Assembly (NCBI GenBank): GCA_003118195.1
Contig: BEXV01000097.1
Coordinates: 105,855-120,708, forward strand
Origin: Hemicentrotus pulcherrimus
Lineage: Eukaryota > Echinodermata > Echinoidea > Camarodonta > Strongylocentrotidae
Direction: 5' to 3'
Length of the DNA: 14,854 nt
In this document: positions 11,208 to 14,854 of the stretch, piece by piece
Numbering within the stretch: position 1 is the first letter of the stretch
Layout: every line of letters starts with the position of its first letter
Notes under the pieces: model-generated
Database searches by the model: none
What the model saw: the letters and a program-made list of their open reading frames with translations, nothing else
Told to the model about the DNA's origin: nothing
Translations under genes and position numbers: made by a program

Positions 11208-13548
11208 AGGAAATGCATACCAGTTATAAGGTCGGGTATTCAAATTATTTCGTTATTTTCCAGTTGCGATGCATTAAAAAAAAAACAAGTTGAATGTAAA
11301 ATACAAACATGCAGTTTGAAATTACCGTGGCACTCGATTAAGATGAAGAATGGTTCTTACCCTTTTATTGTGCCTTTCGGCGTAGAAGACACTTCCTGTT
11401 TCTCATGTGGTGTCTGGGGTGTGATAACATTCTGTTTGTTCGATCGCGTGGGGTTGGGTGACGAAGGGTTTCACTTTCGATTCTCTGCCGGATGTGACTT
11501 ATCTTTTTCCGACTCTCTCTTGTCAGGTGTAACAACTTCTCCCGGTGTTTTGCCATGAGTGGAATAACTAATAAAGGAAAATGGTAACAGTGATTACATT
11601 GCATCTAAATATATAATATACAGAAGATCAAGTTTTGTTTTCCCGAACAACGAATTAAATAATTTGTATTAAAATAACTCATGATGACAGGCAGTTTAAG
11701 CACCACTAACATATTACATATTTAATTTGACGCAAAACTATATTTTCATTTTAACTGCGTTTCCAACATCTTTTATCTTAAATACTTTTCCCTTCTCTTT
11801 CTTTTGATTTATTTTCGTTTCTTATTGTTTTATACAGCCTGCCCGACTCAAATATGCCTGGCCAAAATGGGCATTTATGTATTCTTCCTAAGAACTATCA
11901 ATGAGTATGCTCTTAAAATCAATTGTTGTAATTATGTATGTTAACGAATATGAACAAATGGAAGAAAATAAACGTTACTTTGAATTGACACTAAAAAATG
12001 AAACTAACAAGAACAATTTCAGTCTTAATTTAATATATTTCCTGATACCTTTTACTTTTATTTTGGTTTGGTTTATCGGTCTTATCAATAGGACTGTTCT
12101 TTCATAATCAATATTTTAAGAAAATTTGAAGCAATAAAGTTGAAAGTCGCCAAGTGTACCGCACATTAGCACCGTTGGAGTTAAATTGTTGCGCTTGGCA
12201 TGTAAAGATTGCTAAGAGTATGGTTTGGACATTTTAAAAGAATATAGCCTCACCATAAAACTCTTTATTTAAGAGGTCTATGACCCATACTGTCCGTACC
12301 TCTTTTCTTTCTCATTCGTCTTGATAGCTTTTGAATCGAAGAGGACAGGCCCAAACTCCAATGATTTCGTTTTCGCCGTTGGTGTATTCGGTGTCGGCTC
12401 GGTTGATTCATCCTTGTCTCTGATATAAAAGGAATTGTAAATGTATGATTTCAGTTGTGTTAACCCGTTGCCTACTAGAAACAGGTTGGTCCCGTATTCA
12501 TCCTACGGTAATAAGATAATTAAGTATATTAAAGGTAACAGTATAAATGACAATTATAATGGGGCTAACGGTGAAGTTCGTTAAAATCATTAAATTATTG
12601 TTTTTGTAAGTAACATCGCACATATTTAAACATCAATAAATAGAAATTACTTGATGTTCTGAAACTAGGTGTTGTTGTTTTTTTACTAGAAACTACAAAA
12701 TATTGGAGTTTACAAGAAAACAGCAAGGACTATTTTATATCAAAATCTTTTTTTTTTTTAACTAATGCTTCACAAAAGTATGAATATCGTGTTTTAAGTG
12801 ACCTTAATGTCGACTCTTGTCGAGAACAGGAGGTGTCACATAAAGAAGTACAAACACTCTAAACCTTTATTAAAGGTCACTGAATTCAAGAATTATGGTT
12901 TAAATGGTTTACTTTTCAGCTTGTGAATCCACGGCGTTTTCTGTTCCGGTGTCAGGCTTGGGGGACGCGGGAGGGGGTGGCAACTGTCTCTCTGCGTAGA
13001 ATTTCTTTTTTGTGGGGCTCTTCAATTCACTCTCTTTAGCTAAACCTTTCCTGTAAGAAAAAAAAAACATAGCAATTAAATCAGGTGATATCTTCAATTC
13101 ACTCTCTTTAGGTGAACCTTTCCGATGAGAAATTTGTTTAGAAAACAGAAAGTAGATAATTTGATATGTTTGACAAGGATCGCAGTCGATTTGTTGATAA
13201 CGGTTAGATGGCAATATTCGATGTCCTATCCAATCCCCCCCCCCCCTCCCTCCACCTTTGTGTGCTTAATCGAAACTCTGCATGTCATATGAGGCCCCCA
13301 TATTACCTCAAATAATCTTAAACCGAATAACAATCTAGGCATTCATCAAAGTCACCATCTCACTACTTGGGTTTATATTTTTACTCGAGTGCTGTCCCAG
13401 GTAAAGCATCCCAATGAGCTTGTATTCACCGAAAAGGTTCCATACCAATTGCAAATTTAAATGTTGGTAGTAGTAGTAGCAGTAGTAGTAGTAGTAGTAG
13501 TATTAGTAGAAGTAGTATTATCAATAGTTGTAGAAGTAGTAGCAGTAT

Positions 13549-13580
<32 letters not shown>

Positions 13581-14550
13581 TCAGTAGTAGTAGTATTATT
13601 AGTAGTAGTAGTAGTATTACTAGTGGTAGTGGTTGGTTTGGCAGTAGTAGTAGTATGATAAAACTCACCGATGTCCAAATGAACACTTGAAAGTCAAGAT
13701 GGTGCTTCCCATCTGTATCACGAGGTAGCCTGGGCCCTGTGACGTATAGACAGCCCTCAAACTCAAGATGGAGGTGGTATGAGTGATCTTTGTCCTGTGT
13801 AACTCCTGGTATTTATCATCAAGCACGTGGATCTCAAGAATCTTCGAAAAGCAACGTCAAAGTATTATTGGTTATTTTTAATAAGAGAGAAATCATGCTT
13901 TCTGTAACGTGAACTCAGAGCAATAAGTACAACGTAACTTTAAATGTAGATATTTTTTTTTCGTAAATCAGAGATGTACGAGATTTTAATGTGGCCATCC
14001 CTTTTCACCTTTCTAAGAACTAAAATATGATATGAACGGCAAAAAGGCCCGTGACGGTCTTCAATGCATCTTTTCTTATTCCGTTAGACCATATGACCAA
14101 GAATATGATCAATATGTAAAATAAAGAGGCGTTAGAATCGGAAACTTAGTGGAAAATATATGTGACAAGATTGCTATAACCAGCCCTACAAACTTTAAAA
14201 CGATTATTTACGTATGGTCTGTCTAATAGTTATTATACAGTGCTGTTTTTATTATTGTTATTTGTTCGCCATCGGATGCCGATTTTTGTATCATGATAAT
14301 AACACAGCTACAGAATGTGCCAATACAATCTGTCAAATCATCTTTTCTGGAAATTATCTTGTAAAGTTTCACAGGCACTTGTTTCTCATACAATACCTTT
14401 GACGTGACTCCCTTGACGAACATGACATAGAGCTCGTCATTTCCTCCTTTGACGCACATATTGACTAGGGTCCGACCGTAGGTGATGACCTCAGTGATGT
14501 CCACACGAGGGTAATGTGCATAGTCGACAGCCTGGATCTTCTCTTTTGTT
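1008..14550 (-). CDS. Multi-exon ZU5-UPA-Death domain protein gene (5' partial, 12 exons)
   Basis: Twelve exons join with GT-AG borders and consistent phases into 696 codon positions plus a stop; the upstream part lies beyond the window. Order along the protein: beta-rich segment (residues 1-108), basic Ser/Thr/Pro-rich linker (109-293), ZU5 (about 305-400, with IPPGAI and a Gly-Gly start), UPA (about 400-575, with LGRYALT), short linker (577-612) and death domain (613-696, with AWKNR). Known of the family: ZU5-UPA-DD forms a compact intracellular module in UNC5 netrin receptors and in PIDD, where the DD recruits adaptors for apoptotic or NF-kB signalling. Inference: this is a death-fold signalling protein with a different sensor end. 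It is not clearly an orthologue of UNC5 or PIDD, so I give no symbol. Oddity: residue 227 is a TGA stop in exon 5. Exons are visibly GC-richer than the introns. No transmembrane segment lies in the main splice form. Confidence 0.85.
2142..2208 (-). CDS. Exon 11: short linker between UPA and death domain
   Basis: Exon 10 ends in phase 1 and exon 12 begins in phase 2, so an exon was required between them. This 67-nt stretch has a strong acceptor (atcttctacag) and donor (gtacgt) and exactly the right phases. It encodes QAPPNTITLRSQATENVYS, a polar linker leading to SKPSPPSDVDRQ in exon 12. Confidence 0.8.
2776..2935 (-). CDS. Exon 10: UPA domain, last part
   Basis: The acceptor is tttctgaaaag, downstream of a 400-nt pyrimidine-rich stretch. 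The exon encodes 53 codons plus one base (ELIEFKSNSVDFQVDC, ITIELCFGNKK), consistent with the final UPA strands. Two donors 3 nt apart are possible (gtacga at 2775 and gtggta at 2778); both keep phase 1 and differ by one glycine. I chose gtacga as the stronger. Reading past it meets TAA three codons on. Confidence 0.82.
2950..3365. repeat. Long GA-rich (CT-rich on gene strand) tract
   Basis: About 400 bases are almost pure purine on the plus strand (GAGAGA, GGAAGG variants). It forms a very long pyrimidine tract just upstream of the exon 10 acceptor. The Ser/Leu-rich frames here are by-products of this bias. Confidence 0.85.
3993..4130 (-). CDS. Exon 9: UPA domain, middle part
   Basis: The acceptor is a long CT tract ending cttcag; the donor is the near-perfect gtacgt. 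The exon is 138 nt, phase 0 to phase 0. The peptide (MEEIENESPYPVIP, then GKNFIFNLNGQD) continues the UPA helix and strands seen in exon 8, corresponding to the Glu-rich helix and the F/L-x-L strand of UNC5 UPA. The intron before it is the largest in the window (4131-7886), but the domain reads through without a gap, so no exon seems to be missing there. Confidence 0.85.
4204..4292. repeat. TG/CG alternating simple repeat with GATA runs
   Basis: The stretch alternates purine and pyrimidine (gtgcgcgtgtg-type), and short GATAGATAG runs occur on both sides (about 4193, 4292 and 4350). It lies in the intron just upstream of exon 9. Confidence 0.7.
4438..4627. repeat. Two-copy tandem repeat with internal GA expansion
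   Basis: Unit 1 (4438-4522, 85 bp) and unit 2 (4523-4627, 105 bp) both begin TTTATAAAGAGATGACGGAT and end AAATGAAGGAGAAAATAGGA plus GGG. The second copy is longer because its GAGA run has expanded. Confidence 0.9.
4917..5046. repeat. Divergent ~100-bp-spaced direct repeat
   Basis: ACAGCTGCTATGTGACGAACG at about 4920 recurs as ACAGCTTCATTGTGACAAACG at about 5021, each followed by CAATT. This may be the remnant of a tandem array; the similarity is short. Confidence 0.5.
5100..7070. other. Intron 8 interior, no feature supported
   Basis: This is the central part of the largest intron. Short open frames exist on both strands (for example 5583-5999 plus), but none shows a recognisable domain, usable splice sites in phase, or strong coding bias. 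Confidence 0.55.
7120..7790. repeat. CAT/CGT-type trinucleotide microsatellite region
   Basis: Imperfect CAT, CAC and CGT triplets run through the region, densest at 7550-7790. It lies around the decayed exon-8 copy and between that copy and the true exon 8. It gives spurious Met-rich and Asp-rich frames on the minus strand. Confidence 0.85.
7391..7525 (-). pseudogene. Decayed partial duplicate of UPA exon 8
   Basis: On the gene strand this matches exon 8 and its donor flank. RYSLTVMGSEVNSKLV corresponds to RYALTAMGSQVYKKLV, and NKPIINTLIYERTVRMKK to KKPIINVLIYDLTDGMKK, followed by the same gtaatg donor and similar intron bases. Between the two blocks 29 nt present in exon 8 are missing, causing a frameshift and a TAA. 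The 5' part of the exon and its acceptor are absent, replaced by CAT/ATG microsatellite. It is best read as a tandem exon duplication that has decayed. Confidence 0.82.
7887..8080 (-). CDS. Exon 8: UPA domain, first part
   Basis: The acceptor is tcatcag and the donor is gtaatg. The exon starts with two bases completing a codon, then has 64 full codons ending in phase 0. The segment DVSRLGRYALTAMGS followed by KKLVCRPFIPKK and NVLIYDLTDGMKK matches the order of the UPA domain in UNC5: a Gly-(Arg)-Tyr/Phe-Ala-Leu strand, a Phe-x-Pro strand, then the I/L-x-V/I-Y strand and a short helix. A decayed partial duplicate sits at 7391-7525. Confidence 0.88.
8187..8345 (+). mobile_element. tRNA-derived SINE-like element
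   Basis: It contains an RNA polymerase III A box (TGGCTCAGTCAG, 8189-8200) and a perfect B box (GGTTCGAACCC, 8234-8244) spaced as in a tRNA, then a non-tRNA body (ataagggatagagcaacg). The tRNA-like head lacks a matching acceptor stem and runs on, as SINEs do. It lies in intron 7, antisense to the gene. The 3' end is uncertain; a C-rich run follows at 8346-8367. Confidence 0.75.
8762..9121 (-). CDS. Exon 7: ZU5 domain
   Basis: The acceptor is tcctttcag; the chosen donor is the weak gtgctc at 8761, because only it gives the phase 1 needed by exon 8. The exon encodes 119 full codons. The ZU5 hallmarks appear in order: a Gly-Gly start (EEGGVIKS), SLLIPPGAIAKGQRKRI, ISPVICSEPSGLELEKPARINL, then QHCLSSW. 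In ankyrins, UNC5, ZO-1 and PIDD, ZU5 packs against UPA and can hold the death domain inactive. The Leu-Ser-Ser-Trp after the conserved His-Cys lies where PIDD and NLRP1-type ZU5 domains self-cleave. Without this splice the frame ends at TGA ten codons later. Confidence 0.9.
9122..10319. other. Intron 6, no gene seen
   Basis: This AT-rich stretch separates exons 6 and 7. A small plus frame at 9612-9809 has no recognisable domain. No splice-compatible exon was found. Confidence 0.5.
10320..10405 (-). CDS. Exon 6: short basic linker before ZU5
   Basis: The acceptor has a strong pyrimidine tract (cttactag) and the donor is gtaggc. The exon is 86 nt, entering in phase 2 and leaving in phase 1, and encodes 28 full codons starting KRTVASAAQIGGKPDK. 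The phase change matches the start of exon 7. The frame stays open upstream of the acceptor and would encode a hydrophobic run directly before RKR; see findings. Confidence 0.78.
10644..10957. mobile_element. MITE-like element with ~70-bp terminal inverted repeats
   Basis: The left arm (about 10644-10715) contains GTTTCACAAAGATT and CTCTAAGTTGGACTTAA. The right arm (about 10884-10957) is its reverse complement with few changes. The interior of about 170 bp is AT-rich with no reading frame. This layout fits a non-autonomous DNA transposon in intron 5. No clear target-site duplication is visible. Confidence 0.72.
10960..11095 (-). mobile_element. Possible second tRNA-like SINE relic
   Basis: On the minus strand there is a B-box-like GGGTTCGAATTC (11025-11014) preceded by a D-arm-like GTGGTTTACTGAC (11061-11049) and an anticodon-stem-like TTGACTGTCAA. 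The body continues toward 10960, where it meets the MITE-like element. Boundaries are approximate. Confidence 0.45.
11162..11206. repeat. Long poly(T) run
   Basis: About 45 bases of almost pure T on the plus strand, which is poly(A) on the gene strand. It lies between the tRNA-like relic and exon 5. It could be the tail of a retroposed element on the minus strand. Confidence 0.8.
11361..11567 (-). CDS. Exon 5: linker exon with in-frame TGA at 11473-11471
   Basis: The acceptor is ctttattag and the donor is gtaaga. The exon is 207 nt, phase 2 to phase 2. Codons on both sides of a single TGA read as the same Ser/Thr/Pro/Lys-rich linker (TPGEVVTPDKRESEKDK before, NPSSPNPTRSNKQ after). The entry phase from exon 4 and the exit phase into exon 6 both select this frame, so the stop is genuinely in frame in this sequence. 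It may be a CpG-type CGA to TGA change, a sequence error, or a skippable poison exon. Skipping it keeps the downstream frame. Confidence 0.7.
12300..12419 (-). CDS. Exon 4: Thr/Lys-rich linker
   Basis: The acceptor is ttatatcag and the donor is gtacgg. The exon is 120 nt, symmetric in phase 2, and adds 39 full codons (DKDESTEPTPNTPTAKTK then EFGPVLFDSK). It was too short to stand out as an open frame, but it matches the phase of exons 3 and 5 exactly. The composition suggests a disordered, charged spacer. No domain is recognised. Confidence 0.75.
12913..13050 (-). CDS. Exon 3: Lys/Pro-rich linker
   Basis: The acceptor follows a long T-tract (cttacag) and the donor is gtaaac. The length is 138 nt, entering and leaving in phase 2, so the exon is symmetric and could be skipped without a frameshift. 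The peptide (KGLAKESELK, then LPPPPASPKP) looks disordered. Reading through the donor meets TAA at once. A near-copy of its first bases lies at 13092-13130. Confidence 0.8.
13092..13130 (-). repeat. Partial copy of the start of exon 3
   Basis: The plus-strand bases at 13092-13123 repeat 13020-13051 (cttcaattcactctcttta shared), offset by 72 bp. On the gene strand the copy encodes RKGSPKESELK against RKGLAKESELK in exon 3. The splice acceptor seen at exon 3 is not conserved here, so it is unlikely to be used as an exon. Confidence 0.7.
13463..13655. repeat. TAG (CTA/TAC) trinucleotide microsatellite
   Basis: Nearly 200 bases of imperfect GTA/TAG triplets with a few ATT interruptions. It begins about 13 bp inside intron 2 from the exon 2 donor. 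Confidence 0.92.
13669..13841 (-). CDS. Exon 2: continuation of the beta-rich, propeller-like segment
   Basis: The acceptor is ttttcgaag, with a poor pyrimidine tract, and the donor is gtgagt, close to consensus. It encodes 57 residues in phase 0 plus two bases. Strand-like runs (ILEIHVLDDKY, GYLVIQMGSTILTF) resemble WD40/NHL-type blades, where a hydrophobic strand is followed by an Asp-rich turn. That fold is inference; no diagnostic NHL or WD dipeptide is seen. A TAG/TAC microsatellite begins about 13 bp beyond the donor. Confidence 0.75.
14397..14550 (-). CDS. Exon 1 in window: beta-rich N-terminal segment
   Basis: The acceptor is cattttaaag at 14551 and the donor is gtattg at 14396. The first base completes a codon begun in an unseen upstream exon, and 51 full codons follow, ending in phase 0. 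The peptide alternates hydrophobic and polar residues (TLVNMCVKGG, ELYVMFVKG), as in beta-propeller blades. Because it starts mid-codon, the true N-terminus is outside the window. Homology is not certain; the exon is supported by codon quality and by splicing in phase with exon 2. Confidence 0.72.
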
Positions 14551-14660
14551 CTTTAAAATGAAAACCAGAGACATCTCGTTGGGTGCACGAACAATAGGTA
14601 AATGACACATGGGGATGTACTGCCCTTGGGGTAACTTTGCTTGATGCCATCACTATGAAC

Positions 14661-14854
14661 ATGACTGACAAAGAAAGCGGACAAAATATACAGTTCCTCA
14701 GGTAGACAAAGGAACATCCCTTCACTGCTATTACATAAAAAGGTGAATATGCATGTGACACCTGTTCTACACATTTTTACATAATAGCAGTGAAGGGATG
14801 TTCCTTTGTTTACCTGGGGAACTGTATATTTTGTCCGCTTTCTTTGTCAGTCAT
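14661..14854. repeat. Large inverted repeat (foldback) cut by the window end
   Basis: Arm 14661-14740 begins ATGACTGACAAAGAAAGCGG. The last 80 bases of the window are its reverse complement with only a few mismatches. The loop of about 30 bp is near 14741-14773. The right arm ends exactly at the window edge, so the repeat may extend. It lies upstream of exon 1 in an intron, or in the 5' flank of the gene. Confidence 0.85.

Noticed and set aside
11901..12107. 68-residue plus frame with a hydrophobic C-terminus
   Set aside because: Very AT-rich intron sequence with no homology or promoter context; hydrophobic runs are expected from such composition.
13426..13686. Thr-rich, Leu-rich and Val-rich frames on both strands
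   Set aside because: They are translations of the TAG microsatellite in three frames.
14465..14774. Minus-strand frames over exon 1 and the foldback
   Set aside because: They are in a different frame from exon 1 or lie in the intron and inverted repeat.

Overview
This is animal (metazoan) nuclear DNA: AT-rich, low coding density, GT-AG introns, microsatellites and tRNA-derived SINE-like repeats. Several things point to a marine invertebrate deuterostome, most likely an echinoderm such as a sea urchin: a ZU5-UPA-Death protein, the style of the SINE, and the abundant GA/TAG/CAT simple repeats. That assignment is inference. Nothing bacterial or phage-like was seen.

One gene dominates the window. 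It lies on the minus strand and I reconstructed 12 coding exons by hand, 5' to 3': 14550-14397, 13841-13669, 13050-12913, 12419-12300, 11567-11361, 10405-10320, 9121-8762, 8080-7887, 4130-3993, 2935-2776, 2208-2142 and 1302-1008. All junctions are GT-AG and every phase fits the next, giving 696 codon positions plus a stop. The 5' end lies beyond 14854.

The protein reads, from the N-terminus: a beta-strand-rich region that may be part of a beta-propeller (exons 1-2), a Lys/Ser/Thr/Pro-rich linker (exons 3-6), a ZU5 domain (exon 7), a UPA domain (exons 8-10), a short linker (exon 11) and a C-terminal death domain (exon 12). ZU5-UPA-DD is the signalling module of UNC5 and PIDD, so the product is probably a cytosolic or membrane-tethered death-fold adaptor or receptor. 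The sensor end differs from the Ig/TSP of UNC5 and the LRRs of PIDD.

Three irregularities stand out. Exon 5 carries an in-frame TGA although both flanks are open in the same frame; it is symmetric (207 nt) and could be skipped. A decayed partial copy of UPA exon 8 sits about 0.5 kb further 3' in the gene, with a 29-nt deletion. The first ~31 nt of exon 3 also has a short copy 72 bp upstream in the gene.

Introns hold a tRNA-like SINE (8187-8345), a second tRNA-like relic (10960-11095), a MITE-like element with ~70-bp inverted ends (10644-10957), long GA/CT tracts near exons 9 and 10, a duplicated 85/105-bp unit (4438-4627), CAT-type (7120-7790) and TAG-type (13463-13655) microsatellites, and a large foldback (14661-14854) cut by the window edge. 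Positions 1-675 are AT-rich sequence downstream of the gene. No plus-strand gene was supported.
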